Notes: generated by a model not told the origin, from the sequence alone. 64,000 nucleotides of DNA from UBA10649 sp965278945 (GCA_965278945.1 OZ257128.1:496001-560000); one strand, 5' to 3'; counted from the stretch's first letter, positions 8,433-17,732 are shown. A program made the numbers and translations.

Positions 8433-9398
8433 ATGCGCATCCGTTCCGCTGGCCGCGTCGCCGCCGGCATCGCCGCCCTCGCCCTCGTCTTCGCCGTGCT
8501 GCCTGCGGGGTCCGCGACTGCCGCTCCGAGCGCCGGCTGGAAGGTCGGTGACTGCTTCGCCAAGGCGAACGTCGACAAGGACCTCGTCAAGCTGCCCTCG
8601 GAGGTCGACTGCGCGAAGCCGCACGCCGTGCAGGTGGTGGGCGGCGGCGCATTGCCGTCGAGATTCGCCGAGTACTCGCTGGCGCAGATGCTGGACCAGA
8701 AGGACACAAAGCTCCGGGCCGAGCTCGTGAAGTTCAGTGAGCAGATCTGCTCGGGCACCAAGACGGCACCGGGAATCTGGCCGAAGCAGGGCGCGGCCGT
8801 GGCCAAGGCGCTGACCGGTCTCGCTGCGACGACCGGAGGGGGCGTCCTCCCCGGCTTGAAGGTGAGCCTCAACTTCGGCTGGGTGTTCCCTGACGCGGGC
8901 GCGTTCAACGCCGGAGATCGGTCGATGATCTGCGTCATCTACCCCCTCGATCCGAACACCGGAAAGTACGTCGCCAACGCGAGGGGCCTGAAGGGCGACT
9001 TCCGGCTCCTGAGTACCAGTCGCACCCTGCCGACCATGCGGGCCTGCTTCGGGTTCGATGCGAACGGTGAGAACTACGCTGCTGTGTCGTGCGCCCTGCC
9101 TCACGGGGACGAGCTCATCGCCAACTTCGTCGGCAAGCTGCCCGCAGCGGTAGCGGACATGACTGATGAGCAATGGGAACCGTTTGATCTACAGTGTTAC
9201 GCGATCCTTGACGCACTTGTCGGCGCGAAGCGGTCCGACCTTCAGGTGGTGGCCAATCCCGGACCCGAGACGGCAGTAAACGCGCTGGTCTACATCCCGT
9301 GCTTCGTCGGGCAGGTAACCGCCGCCGACGGGACTCGCCCACAGATGCCCGGCGGAACAGTGGTCGGACTCGGCAAGAAGCCACTGAAGTCCGCGTAG
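8433..9398 (+). CDS. Secreted Septum_form-like protein, paralogue 1
   Basis: Exported protein of 321 residues with a Sec signal (1-31, ending TAA-AP). The mature part has eight cysteines (41, 60, 106, 167, 205, 220, 255, 290), suggesting up to four disulfides. Two copies of a GDCF...C-A-K/L-P-H pattern (around 41-64 and 205-224) resemble the actinobacterial septum formation domain. This is the first of three tandem paralogues sharing the same cysteine layout, IWPKQGAA and ADMTDxQW stretches, and a GGTVVGLG-type C-terminus. The link to septation comes only from the family name. No catalytic motif is visible. Confidence 0.7.
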   Translation: MRIRSAGRVAAGIAALALVFAVLPAGSATAAPSAGWKVGDCFAKANVDKDLVKLPSEVDCAKPHAVQVVGGGALPSRFAEYSLAQMLDQKDTKLRAELVKFSEQICSGTKTAPGIWPKQGAAVAKALTGLAATTGGGVLPGLKVSLNFGWVFPDAGAFNAGDRSMICVIYPLDPNTGKYVANARGLKGDFRLLSTSRTLPTMRACFGFDANGENYAAVSCALPHGDELIANFVGKLPAAVADMTDEQWEPFDLQCYAILDALVGAKRSDLQVVANPGPETAVNALVYIPCFVGQVTAADGTRPQMPGGTVVGLGKKPLKSA

Positions 9399-9421
9399 TC
9401 CGATCGATGGGGAGATAAGAA

Positions 9422-10387
9422 ATGACGAGATCACTCGTGCGCCGTGCGACCGTGACCGCGGCCGTACTCGCCCTGACGGTCGCTATGTTCCCGGTGGGGT
9501 CCGTTGCTGCGGCGCCCAGCGCCAGCTGGAAGGTCGGTGACTGCTTCGCCAAGGCGAATGTCTGGGACGACATCGTCGACTTGAACTCGAAGGTGGATTG
9601 CGCGAAACCCCACCAGGTGCAGGTGTTCGGCGGGGCCGCCCTGCCGGCCTCAATCACGTCGAAGTACACGTTCGCCCAGTTGCACGATGAAAACAACAAG
9701 GTGGCGCTCGACGCGCTCGTCGCGTTCAGCCAAAAGATCTGCGCACCCGCCGACGTCGCCCCGAGGATGTGGCCAGGCAAGGGTGCCGCGCTCGCCAAGG
9801 CTCTGAAGCCGCCAGCATCGACCGTTACGGGTGGTGCACTGCCGGCGGTTGCCGGGGCCGGCTTCGGCTGGGTCTTCCCGGATGAGAAGTCCTTCGCCGC
9901 AGGAGACAAGTCCATGCTCTGCGTGCTGTATATGCCGACTGGAGAGGTCGGCTCTGTACCGGACACGATGGGCCAGCTGAAGGGCGACGCACGCCTCTTA
10001 GCCACGAGTCGTACTCTGCCGACGATGCGTACGTGTTTCACGTACGACCAAGCAGCGGACCAGTACGCAACGGGATCCTGTGCGCTGCCGCACAAAGACG
10101 AGATGCTCGCTTACTTCGCGGGTCGCCTTCCCGTCGCCTACGCCGACATGACTGATGCGCAGTGGGCTCCGCTGGACAAGCAGTGTGACGCGATCGTCGA
10201 TGCACTGGTCGGAGCCGACCGGAAGGACTTGCGTGCCTTTGTCGATGCCGCGCAGAACACAGCACCGGGGAGCCTGATCTACTTCCAGTGCTATGCCAGC
10301 AAGCCCACGGCGGCAGATGGGATAACGCCGAACCTGCCCGGAGGCACGCTGGTCGGGCTCGGCAAGAAGCCGCTGAAGACGGCGTAG
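9422..10387 (+). CDS. Secreted Septum_form-like protein, paralogue 2
   Basis: Second tandem copy, also 321 residues, with a Sec signal (about 1-32) and the same set of cysteines in the mature part. The SWKVGDCFAKANV start of the mature domain is almost the same as in paralogue 1, whereas the middle differs more (no TTGGGVLPGL match, and a CAPADVAPRMWP segment). It starts from an ATG preceded by a GGGGAGATAAG Shine-Dalgarno, 23 bp after paralogue 1. Shared domain architecture and adjacency indicate local duplication followed by divergence. No enzymatic residues are recognised. Confidence 0.7.
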   Translation: MTRSLVRRATVTAAVLALTVAMFPVGSVAAAPSASWKVGDCFAKANVWDDIVDLNSKVDCAKPHQVQVFGGAALPASITSKYTFAQLHDENNKVALDALVAFSQKICAPADVAPRMWPGKGAALAKALKPPASTVTGGALPAVAGAGFGWVFPDEKSFAAGDKSMLCVLYMPTGEVGSVPDTMGQLKGDARLLATSRTLPTMRTCFTYDQAADQYATGSCALPHKDEMLAYFAGRLPVAYADMTDAQWAPLDKQCDAIVDALVGADRKDLRAFVDAAQNTAPGSLIYFQCYASKPTAADGITPNLPGGTLVGLGKKPLKTA

Positions 10388-10396
10388 GCCGCCTCA

Positions 10397-11341
10397 GTGT
10401 CGACTCGAGGGGGAGCATCACGAGCAGCGGCGGTCCTTGTCGCGGTGGCTGTTGCGTGCGCCATGCTGGCGGTTCCGGCCGAGGCCGGAGACGTGCGCGG
10501 TTGGCGGGTTGGCGAGTGCTTCGCGACTGCGGACGTCAGCAACGATCTCGTCGACCTAGACTCCGCGATCGCCTGCGCGAAGCCTCACGCTGTGCAGGTC
10601 ATCGGCGGTGCGGCGCTGCCACCGGGGCTGGCTGCACGCACGTATGCGCAACTGCGTGACCGGGACGACGCGAGACTGCGCGCGCAGCTGGCGGCGTTCA
10701 GCGAGGAGACGTGCTCGGGACAGCGGACAGCAGCCGGCATCTGGCCCAAGCAGGGTGCGGCGATTGCCCGAGTGCTGACCGGTCTCGCCGCGACCACGGG
10801 CGGCGGGGTGCTCCCCGCGCTTCCCGAATCGTTCAACTACGGCTGGGCCTTTCCCGACGAGCAGTCCTTCGCGGCTGGCAACAGGTCGATGCTGTGCGTC
10901 ATCTATCCGCTGCCGGCCGCTGACGAGCGGGCGACCCTGACCGGCAATGCGCAATGGCTGGGATCACGTCGCACGCTAGCGACGATGCGCGTCTGCGCGG
11001 CCTTCGATGCCGCGACGGAGAGCCATGCACAGGTCTCGTGCGCGGAGCCTCACCAGGACGAGCAGGTCGCCTACTTCGCCGGACGGCTCCCCGTCGCGTA
11101 CGCGGACATGACCGATGCGCAGTGGCATCCGTTCGACATGCAGTGCGATGCGATCGTCGACGCTCTCGTCGGGGCGGACCGAACGGATCTTCGTGCGTAT
11201 GGCGACGCACTCCCGACCTCCGCAGCCAACGCCCTCGTCTACATCCCGTGCTACGTCAGCAGGACACGCCTGGCGGATGGCACGAAGCCGAACCTCCCCC
11301 CTGGCACGGTGGTCGGTCTCGGCACCAGGCCGTTGGTCTAG
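10397..11341 (+). CDS. Secreted Septum_form-like protein, paralogue 3
   Basis: Third tandem copy, 314 residues, from a GTG only 9 bp after the stop of paralogue 2. A Sec signal (about 1-31) precedes the GWRVGECF start of the mature domain. Both C-x-K/E-P-H segments and the ADMTDAQW block are kept. It is closer to paralogue 1 in the middle (ATTGGGVLP, SFNYGWAFPDE), so the order of duplication is not simply left to right. The next gene begins 3 bp downstream, so co-transcription is very likely. Confidence 0.7.
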   Translation: MSTRGGASRAAAVLVAVAVACAMLAVPAEAGDVRGWRVGECFATADVSNDLVDLDSAIACAKPHAVQVIGGAALPPGLAARTYAQLRDRDDARLRAQLAAFSEETCSGQRTAAGIWPKQGAAIARVLTGLAATTGGGVLPALPESFNYGWAFPDEQSFAAGNRSMLCVIYPLPAADERATLTGNAQWLGSRRTLATMRVCAAFDAATESHAQVSCAEPHQDEQVAYFAGRLPVAYADMTDAQWHPFDMQCDAIVDALVGADRTDLRAYGDALPTSAANALVYIPCYVSRTRLADGTKPNLPPGTVVGLGTRPLV

Positions 11342-11344
11342 CCG

Positions 11345-13114
11345 ATGCGAACACGGCACGGCATCGTGGTTGGCATCGTCGCGAGCGCGCTCGTCACTGC
11401 AACGGCGATCGGCGCCTTCGCGTGGGCGGCACCGCACGATGCGGCACCCACCGGGTTCCGCGCCTACCTCGCCGCGGACCTGGGTCCGCAAGTTCTCGGG
11501 GTGACACCGGCCGAGATGTCCACGGGCGGTCCGATCACGTCCTCCTCGTCGCAGTCCGGCTTCCTCAGCTCAATCTCCGGAATCCCGAGCCAGACGGTGG
11601 CCGCCACTGTGCTGTCCGAGGCCGACGCACTCGGCGGCACGGACACGATCCAGATCCTGCGCGCGATGAGCTCATCTGTCACGAACGAGGGCTCTATCTC
11701 GAGCAACTTCTACGTCGCGCTCGTCGACGACTCCGGACTGCTCAAGACCGCGGAGATGGGATCGGGTGGATTCACGCTCTGGTACTCGCCTCCGCTGGTC
11801 GAACTGCCGGCCGACATCACCATCGGCTCGACGTGGTCGGGCACCGGCTCGGTCAACGACATCGCCACCTACGAGCACGAGGGCGTCATCGAGGCCGGCG
11901 AGACCGAGGACTGCATCGTGACGCTGACGACCACGAGGTTGCTCATCGAGGGAGCCGAGCCGATCGTGACCCCGCTGCGGAACACGTGGTGCCGTGGACG
12001 CGGTTCGACGAAGTCCGTCAACGTGGACACCGGTCGCACCGTCAGCGTCCTCGCCACCATCCCGTCCACGGAACTGCCCGAGTCAATGCCGCCGACAGCC
12101 CCGACGTACACGTCAGCGGCGAGCCTTCCGCTCCTGTCGCCGTCGATACTCCTGACGGCCGCTATGTCCGGTGACGTTCTCCTCATGAACAACTCATCGA
12201 GCGAGGACCTGGTCGCTGTCGCGCTTACCCCTCCGCCGATTGATCCGGACGATCCCGATGCGCCGCCTCCTGACCTGTCGGTTCTGCGAGTGGCGTGGAT
12301 GCAGCATCCCGGCGGGGAGGTCCTGGGCCTGTCGAGTGACGGGCAGAACTCCTTCGTGACGACCACCACTCGCGCGGTCATGTCCTTCGACCGCGCTGGC
12401 GGACTCAGGTGGAGGTCGACGACCCCTGACGTTGCTGCCGGTGCGCCTGTCGTGCTCGGCGAACTCGTTGTCGTGGCCACATTGGATGGCAGCGTCTTCG
12501 CCTTCGACCGATCGACGGGACAGGAGCGATGGTCGCGCACGATGAGCGATGCGGTTGTCGCCGATCCTGTCGTCATCGGCTCGGCCATTGTCGTGGCGGA
12601 CATCGCAGGGCAGGTCTCGGCATTCGACGCCGCAGGCGAGTCCCTATGGACCGCGGAGGTCGGCTCGGTCACCCGTCCGCTCACCGCGCTGCCCGACGGC
12701 TCGGTGCTTGTCGGTGATGAAGCCGGCACGCTGCACCGACTGGCGACCGACGGCACGGAACTGTGGTCCGCGCCGCTTGCCGGCCCGATCGTTGGGCCTG
12801 CGCAGACGACAGGCGGGGTTCTCGTCGTGCCGACCAAGTCCGCGCTGCAGGGTGTCGATCTCGTGGACGGTCGTGAGCGGTGGCGCCACGATGGGTGGGC
12901 CAACGCGCAGGCATGGGCGACCATCGACGGCGTGGCGCTGACCCAGGGCGACCGGCTCGCGAGTGTCGGCGCGGAGGGCACGGTGACGTCCGAGCAGACA
13001 GTCGTCGAACCCGACGGCGACGCGGTCACCGACATGCAGGTCGTGACGATCGCCGGGCAGACCTCTTTGCTGACTTCCGGCGGCACACTCCTGCCCTGGC
13101 CGGGTGAATCGTGA
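11345..13114 (+). CDS. Exported PQQ-type beta-propeller protein
   Basis: Protein of 589 residues anchored or secreted through an N-terminal hydrophobic segment (about 6-28). The first half (30-290) is Ser/Thr-rich with two cysteines and no recognised family. The second half (about 320-589) is a run of PQQ-like propeller blades of the AFDRSTGQERW/AFDAAGESLW/LATDGTELW type, related to BamB-like and YncE-like repeats. There are no quinoprotein catalytic ligands, so a scaffold or binding role is more likely than dehydrogenase activity. It lies 3 bp after the third Septum_form paralogue and overlaps the next gene by 4 bp (GTGA), so it belongs to one transcription unit with them. Confidence 0.65.
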   Translation: MRTRHGIVVGIVASALVTATAIGAFAWAAPHDAAPTGFRAYLAADLGPQVLGVTPAEMSTGGPITSSSSQSGFLSSISGIPSQTVAATVLSEADALGGTDTIQILRAMSSSVTNEGSISSNFYVALVDDSGLLKTAEMGSGGFTLWYSPPLVELPADITIGSTWSGTGSVNDIATYEHEGVIEAGETEDCIVTLTTTRLLIEGAEPIVTPLRNTWCRGRGSTKSVNVDTGRTVSVLATIPSTELPESMPPTAPTYTSAASLPLLSPSILLTAAMSGDVLLMNNSSSEDLVAVALTPPPIDPDDPDAPPPDLSVLRVAWMQHPGGEVLGLSSDGQNSFVTTTTRAVMSFDRAGGLRWRSTTPDVAAGAPVVLGELVVVATLDGSVFAFDRSTGQERWSRTMSDAVVADPVVIGSAIVVADIAGQVSAFDAAGESLWTAEVGSVTRPLTALPDGSVLVGDEAGTLHRLATDGTELWSAPLAGPIVGPAQTTGGVLVVPTKSALQGVDLVDGRERWRHDGWANAQAWATIDGVALTQGDRLASVGAEGTVTSEQTVVEPDGDAVTDMQVVTIAGQTSLLTSGGTLLPWPGES

Positions 13115-14859
13115 GCTCGCCACGAAAGTGGACCGCGACGCAGTACGTGGGCGGACTCGTCACCAACGTCGTGCGCGACCCGATCCGCAACGGAACCCTG
13201 CGACTGCGCGGACACTCGCCGACGGTCATCGGCATCGCGGTGTTCGTGGCCGTGGTGTACGGGGCGCTGCTCATCGCCATCGCGTCTGCCCGACCGCTGC
13301 GGGCGGCGAGCGAGTTCGTCGCGGACACCTCCCGCGGCGACGTGAGCGTGATCCCGTCGTTCCTTGTACCGATGCTGCTGTTCCTGCTCGGCCTCTCGTT
13401 CGCGCTCGTGCTGGCCGGGTCGCAGCGATCACATCCGGTCCTGCGCGTGACGATGCTCGTCGCGGTGCTTGCGATCGTCGGATCGATCGTCATGGTTGTG
13501 CCTAACCGCGAGATCTCCGGGTTCGTGTGGTGGATCGCAGTCGTCTGCGTCGCACTGACCGCGTTCTACTGCATCGCGATGTGGTGGGGCAGGACCCTAC
13601 CGGTCATCGACTTCATCGTTTTGTTCGTCCTCCTCGAAGCCGCCATCGTCGCCTCGTACCGTGCGACCGTCGTCGGCCAGGCCTCTAGCGATCTGAGATT
13701 CGACATCGTCACCACTGCCCTCCTGCTGACCTACCTGACGCTGCTGGCCAGCCCGCTCGCGTTCAGCGGTGGCCTGAGCGCCGTCGGCGTCGGTGTCGCC
13801 ACCGTCGCGTGGACAGCCGACTTCATGCGGCGCCGGGCCAGGGCGGTCACGGTCCTCGTGCTGCTCGTACTGGCCGTCGCGTGGCAGGGCTGGGTCACGT
13901 TCGGCAATGCGCGCAATGGCCTGACGTCGGACGCGGGGGACTGGCTGCGCAGCCTGGCGGGTGCCCTTCTCGTCGCGGTCGTCGGCTGGGGAGTGTGGAT
14001 GCTCATCGCTGGGCGTCGTCCCGCAGACGTGGACCGCAATCCCGAGGATGACTCGGTCGAGATGGTTGCGGACGCTGGTCGGTTCGGCCTGCCGGTCGGC
14101 TACGGACTGCAGGCCGTGGTGATCCTCACGGCCCTGCTGGGAATGGTGGTCGTGGGCCTGGCCGTCCTCGCCCCCGAAATCAGCACGTCGGCCGTCGGCT
14201 CGGTGATCGAGTCGCTGTCGTCTGCGAACGCGGCAACCCTGACGCGCTGGGCCGTAGTCGTCGGCCTGATCGTTGCCTCGGTAGTGCTGTCTCGCCGGCG
14301 CCGCTGGGTCCCGGCGGCGATCGCCGCCGTCGATGCCGTCGTCATCGCGTCGCTCATCGTCATGTCGGGCGACGCGTGGCTGTCGGACTGGGCATGGACT
14401 CCCGAGCAGTTCGGCGATCTCGGGGTCGTCGCTGCGATTGCGCTCGGCGCGTGGTGGCTGGCCCGTCGGCGCTGGACACCGGATCGCGCGGGCACGCTCC
14501 TGCTCCTCGTGCTGATGTCGGCACTCGTACGCCAGGCGGCGATCCTCGAGGTCCCGCTCGGCTTGCTGCTCAGCGCGTCGGCGACGGCGCTGCTGATCTT
14601 CGGCCTGTCGTGGGGCTTCCTCACCGGCGGCTCGGCGGTGCACGAGGACTCAGAGCATGCGCACCGGGATCGCCGGCTGCTGCTGTTCTTGGGCCAGTCG
14701 CTGTACGGCATCGCGCTGGTGGCGTGGGCGGTGATCGGCAAGGAGATCGACGCGCTCGGCACGCTGTCGGAGGTGACGGCGCTGGCCGTGCTGACGCTTG
14801 GCACCTCGCTGATCCTGCTCACCGTCTACCAGCAGTTCAGCCGATCCGATCCCACCTAG
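13111..14859 (+). CDS. Polytopic membrane protein of unknown function
   Basis: Protein of 582 residues with about 16 hydrophobic helices, grouped as roughly seven before residue 255 and nine after it, separated by a charged loop around 300-325. I recognise no transporter signature, ATPase or catalytic motif. The GTG start overlaps the stop of the PQQ-propeller gene, placing it last in the module that begins at 8433. The partners are all extracytoplasmic, so it may be the membrane platform of an envelope complex; this is inference from gene order. Its 3' end overlaps the convergent MpaB-like gene by 4 bp. Confidence 0.7.
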   Translation: MSSPRKWTATQYVGGLVTNVVRDPIRNGTLRLRGHSPTVIGIAVFVAVVYGALLIAIASARPLRAASEFVADTSRGDVSVIPSFLVPMLLFLLGLSFALVLAGSQRSHPVLRVTMLVAVLAIVGSIVMVVPNREISGFVWWIAVVCVALTAFYCIAMWWGRTLPVIDFIVLFVLLEAAIVASYRATVVGQASSDLRFDIVTTALLLTYLTLLASPLAFSGGLSAVGVGVATVAWTADFMRRRARAVTVLVLLVLAVAWQGWVTFGNARNGLTSDAGDWLRSLAGALLVAVVGWGVWMLIAGRRPADVDRNPEDDSVEMVADAGRFGLPVGYGLQAVVILTALLGMVVVGLAVLAPEISTSAVGSVIESLSSANAATLTRWAVVVGLIVASVVLSRRRRWVPAAIAAVDAVVIASLIVMSGDAWLSDWAWTPEQFGDLGVVAAIALGAWWLARRRWTPDRAGTLLLLVLMSALVRQAAILEVPLGLLLSASATALLIFGLSWGFLTGGSAVHEDSEHAHRDRRLLLFLGQSLYGIALVAWAVIGKEIDALGTLSEVTALAVLTLGTSLILLTVYQQFSRSDPT

Positions 14860-15746
14860 GAGGCGGGCGTCACCGTCTCGGGGTCCACGACGCGAGTCCG
14901 ACGCGCACCGAATGCGTGAGTGTCGACGTACTCGCGGATGCCAGGGAGCACCGAGTCCACCGTGCTGTTCTTCATCGCGGCATTGATGAGCAGCTTGGTG
15001 CCGTTGACCGTGGTCAGTCGCTGGAAGCGGTTGAAGTGGAATCCGTAGAGCTTCTGGTGCTCGTCGCCCATGAGCATCGCCGAGGCGTTGGCGATGAGGG
15101 ACTTGACCGCGCCCTCGGGAGTCTTCGCCCAGTTCGGCGGCACCATCATGTCCTTGAACCACAGGGCGGGTGTCGACATCGCGAGCTTCGGCAGCATCGA
15201 GTCCATGTAGGCGTCGAGGTCGGCGACGGTCTCGGAGACGTTGTCGAGGTTGCAGCCCACGAGCCGCGCCGCGACTGCACGCTGCTCGGCCACGAACGTG
15301 TCCTCCTCGGCCGGCGTCAGGCTCGGGCCGTAGCTCCGGGCGCCTCGAAGGAGGACCCACGTGAGCGCCTGATGCACCCACACGAGTGAGTCCGGGTCGT
15401 CGGCCTGGTACGGGGCGCCGGTGATGGGGTCGACGGCCTTGCGCGTGGAGTGCAGGCGGCGCAGCTGCTCGCCGGCCCGCTCGGCGGACGCAACATCGCC
15501 GTAGGTGATTGTCACGGTGTAGTCGCCGGTCATCTTGGCGCGCAACTCCGGCTTCAGTCGCACGGACGAGGCTTGGTCCACGACGTACATCACCGGCGGC
15601 AGCAGCATCTGGACCATGGCAGCAGCGGTGGCCGCGATGCCCACCGAAGGGTTGGCGAACACCTTCCACGTGACGCTCTCCGGGCCGTACAGCCCGTCGT
15701 CGGTGGTGTGCGGTCCGGCCTGGATGCCGTCGGGGCGAGCGGTCAT
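14856..15746 (-). CDS. Oxygenase MpaB / latex-clearing-protein family (DUF2236)
   Basis: Predicted haem-associated oxygenase-family protein of 296 residues. Typical DUF2236 features are VDPITGAPYQADDPDSLVWVH near the first third, in which the His is a candidate haem or substrate residue, followed by the helical region with YGPSLTPAEEDTF. No signal peptide is seen. The ATG at 15746 is preceded by a strong AGGAGGAA Shine-Dalgarno; a longer in-frame start at 15770 lies upstream of that site and is unlikely. The substrate is unknown; the family includes MpaB and rubber-cleaving Lcp proteins but most members are uncharacterised. Confidence 0.8.
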   Translation of the reverse strand: MTARPDGIQAGPHTTDDGLYGPESVTWKVFANPSVGIAATAAAMVQMLLPPVMYVVDQASSVRLKPELRAKMTGDYTVTITYGDVASAERAGEQLRRLHSTRKAVDPITGAPYQADDPDSLVWVHQALTWVLLRGARSYGPSLTPAEEDTFVAEQRAVAARLVGCNLDNVSETVADLDAYMDSMLPKLAMSTPALWFKDMMVPPNWAKTPEGAVKSLIANASAMLMGDEHQKLYGFHFNRFQRLTTVNGTKLLINAAMKNSTVDSVLPGIREYVDTHAFGARRTRVVDPETVTPAS

Positions 15747-15795
15747 GATTCCTCCTCGTGAGGATGCCACCGTAGCCGCCGAACCTGTGAGGTCA

Positions 15796-16488
15796 TCAGC
15801 CGATGCTGGACCAGCCCGGAGTGCTGACGATGATCACGGCGCCGACGACAAGGGTCACGACGCCGAGGGCAAGGATCCCGACTTGGATCGACGTTCGCTT
15901 CAGCAGGGTCGCGATACCGGCGAGGAACAAGACGATGGCGAAGAAGACATTGGCGAGCCCGTATCGGTCGCCCAGCTTGCCCGCCTCCTCCGCGGCAAGG
16001 CGCGATGCCGCAGCATCGTCCATGGCCACGTTTCCCTCGTCGAGCAGCACCTGGCTCGGCAGGTTCGCGTACTCGGGATTGTCCTGGACGAACGGCGTCG
16101 GGGGGCTCGTCTCGTCCGGCTGCTCGAACCACCAGGTGACTGCTGCGCTGAGCTCGTCGCTCATAGTCGCGGTGAGGTAGGCGACAGCGTCGTCGTTGCC
16201 CTGCGCCGCGTTTATGGCGAAGGTGAGAAAGAACTGCTGCTCGAGCTGGCGCTCCTGGTCGGACTGCGCGTAGATGTCGTTTGCTGACGCGATCATCGCC
16301 TGCTGGTCGTTGTAGTTCTGTTCGACAGCACCACTGGCCCTGGCCGCCTGGAACGAACCCCACGCGGTGAGGATGGCGGCGAGGCCGAGGACCGCGGCGG
16401 CGGCGAGCGCGAGGCCGAAGCTCACCGGGTCGCGGTCGTCGTCATCGTGCGAAGCTGCCGTGGTCGCGGGCGTGGTGGCGTCGGTCAT
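15796..16488 (-). CDS. Membrane protein, DUF4337-like architecture
   Basis: Protein of 230 residues with an acidic N-terminus, one helix at about 24-46, a long soluble middle rich in Gln, Asp and Ala (probably helical), and two C-terminal helices (about 177-195 and 203-224). This layout resembles DUF4337 membrane proteins, but I am not sure of the family. The ATG at 16488 overlaps the stop of the upstream glutaminase gene (ATGA), which selects this start over a longer frame and implies translational coupling. The function is unknown. Confidence 0.65.
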   Translation of the reverse strand: MTDATTPATTAASHDDDDRDPVSFGLALAAAAVLGLAAILTAWGSFQAARASGAVEQNYNDQQAMIASANDIYAQSDQERQLEQQFFLTFAINAAQGNDDAVAYLTATMSDELSAAVTWWFEQPDETSPPTPFVQDNPEYANLPSQVLLDEGNVAMDDAAASRLAAEEAGKLGDRYGLANVFFAIVLFLAGIATLLKRTSIQVGILALGVVTLVVGAVIIVSTPGWSSIG

Positions 16489-17672
16489 GGGCGGACGATA
16501 GCGAACTCGCATCCCTGGGCTGACGCGCGATCGCCCGCCGTTCTGAGCATTCCCTCCGCCGCAGGAGTCACGGCGGTGACCGCCGTCAGGTCGACTGTCA
16601 CCGAGGTGAGCGCCTGCTCGGTGAGCGCCGCCTCGATCTCGTGGATCACGTGCTCGACTGCGACGAACGCGATCTCTCCGCGAAGGCGAATGGTCAGCGA
16701 GGTCGGGGTATCTCGCACCATGTCGATGATCGGGTCGATGTGGGAACGGGGCTGCTCAAGCAGGTGCAGGCCGAAGTGATCGGAGAGGAGCGTCAGCGCC
16801 GCCACGCCGCGACTGCTGTTGCCCGCCTCGTCGAGACCCGGGCTGTAGACGCCGATGCCGAACTGGCCGGGCTTCACCGCCACGATCCCGCCGCTGACCC
16901 CGGATTTGGCGGGGATGCCCACGCGGTAAGCCCACTCGCCAGCGTGGTCGTACATCCCGCAGCTCGCCATCAGCGACAACGTGCGCCGAGCGACCGCGGG
17001 CTCGACGACCTGGAAGCCCGTGACCGGATTGGTTCCCCCGTTGGCGAGCGTCGCGCCCATGATGGCGAGATCGATGGTCGTCACGAGCAGTGAGCACTGC
17101 CGGAAGTACACGTCCGTGGCGTTCTCCGCGTCGCGCGGCAGTCGGCCCGTCGCTCGCGTCAGATAGGCAAGCGCGCGGTTCCGGTCTCCTGTCGACGACT
17201 CCGACTCGTACACCTTCTGGTCCATGACCAGGTCGCGTCCTGCGAAGGCGGACATGACGCCGCGAATCGTCTCGAACCGCTCCTCGATCGATGTCCCGGC
17301 GACCAGCGCGGATGTGACGATGGCACCCGCGTCGATCATGGGATTCGCCGGTCGGCCCTCGTCGTCGAGACTGATGGCATTGAACGGCTCACCGCTCGGC
17401 TCGAATCCGACGTGCTCGTGCAGTTGGTTGACGCCGATGCCGCTGAGGACGAGCGCATACACGAACGGCTTCGAGATCGACTGGATCGTGAACGTGGCAT
17501 CGGCATTGCCGGCGGAGTAGACGTGCCCCGACGCGCTTGCTGCGGAGATCGACAGGTTGTTCACGTCGGCAGAGGCAAGTTCGGGGATGTAGTCGGCGAC
17601 TGTCCCCGGCGGGGTCTGCTCCATCCGCGCCAGTACCTCAGAGAGTGCGCGGCCGACCGGGTCTTCTCCCAT
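16485..17672 (-). CDS. glsA: Glutaminase (GlsA) with C-terminal STAS domain
   Basis: Glutamine to glutamate plus ammonia hydrolase of the serine-dependent beta-lactamase-like family, 395 residues. The glutaminase domain covers about 20-295, with the catalytic SISK tetrad (Ser and Lys) in TIQSISKPF, NAISLDDEGRPANPMIDAGAI and SGVSGGIVAVKPG blocks. A STAS domain of about 85 residues follows (about 310-395), with the beta-strand-rich start LTIRLRGEIAF and VTVDLTAVTAVTPAAEGML, in which the usual STAS phospho-Ser position is Thr/Pro-rich. STAS domains elsewhere bind nucleotides or anti-sigma-type partners, so regulation by a partner is possible. A CAGACT -10-like hexamer lies 6 nt before the ATG. 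Confidence 0.85.
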   Translation of the reverse strand: MGEDPVGRALSEVLARMEQTPPGTVADYIPELASADVNNLSISAASASGHVYSAGNADATFTIQSISKPFVYALVLSGIGVNQLHEHVGFEPSGEPFNAISLDDEGRPANPMIDAGAIVTSALVAGTSIEERFETIRGVMSAFAGRDLVMDQKVYESESSTGDRNRALAYLTRATGRLPRDAENATDVYFRQCSLLVTTIDLAIMGATLANGGTNPVTGFQVVEPAVARRTLSLMASCGMYDHAGEWAYRVGIPAKSGVSGGIVAVKPGQFGIGVYSPGLDEAGNSSRGVAALTLLSDHFGLHLLEQPRSHIDPIIDMVRDTPTSLTIRLRGEIAFVAVEHVIHEIEAALTEQALTSVTVDLTAVTAVTPAAEGMLRTAGDRASAQGCEFAIVRP

Positions 17673-17719
17673 GGCGCCAGTCTGGCGAGCGCCCGACTGG
17701 CGCCGGTCATCGGGATGCG

Positions 17720-17725
17720 TACTGT
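17720..17725 (+). promoter_or_regulatory. Leaderless -10 element for the metallopeptidase pseudogene
   Basis: TACTGT lies 7 nt before the GTG at 17733, with no Shine-Dalgarno. It selects that GTG over the in-frame ATG at 17715. Confidence 0.4.
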
Positions 17726-17732
17726 TCGACGA

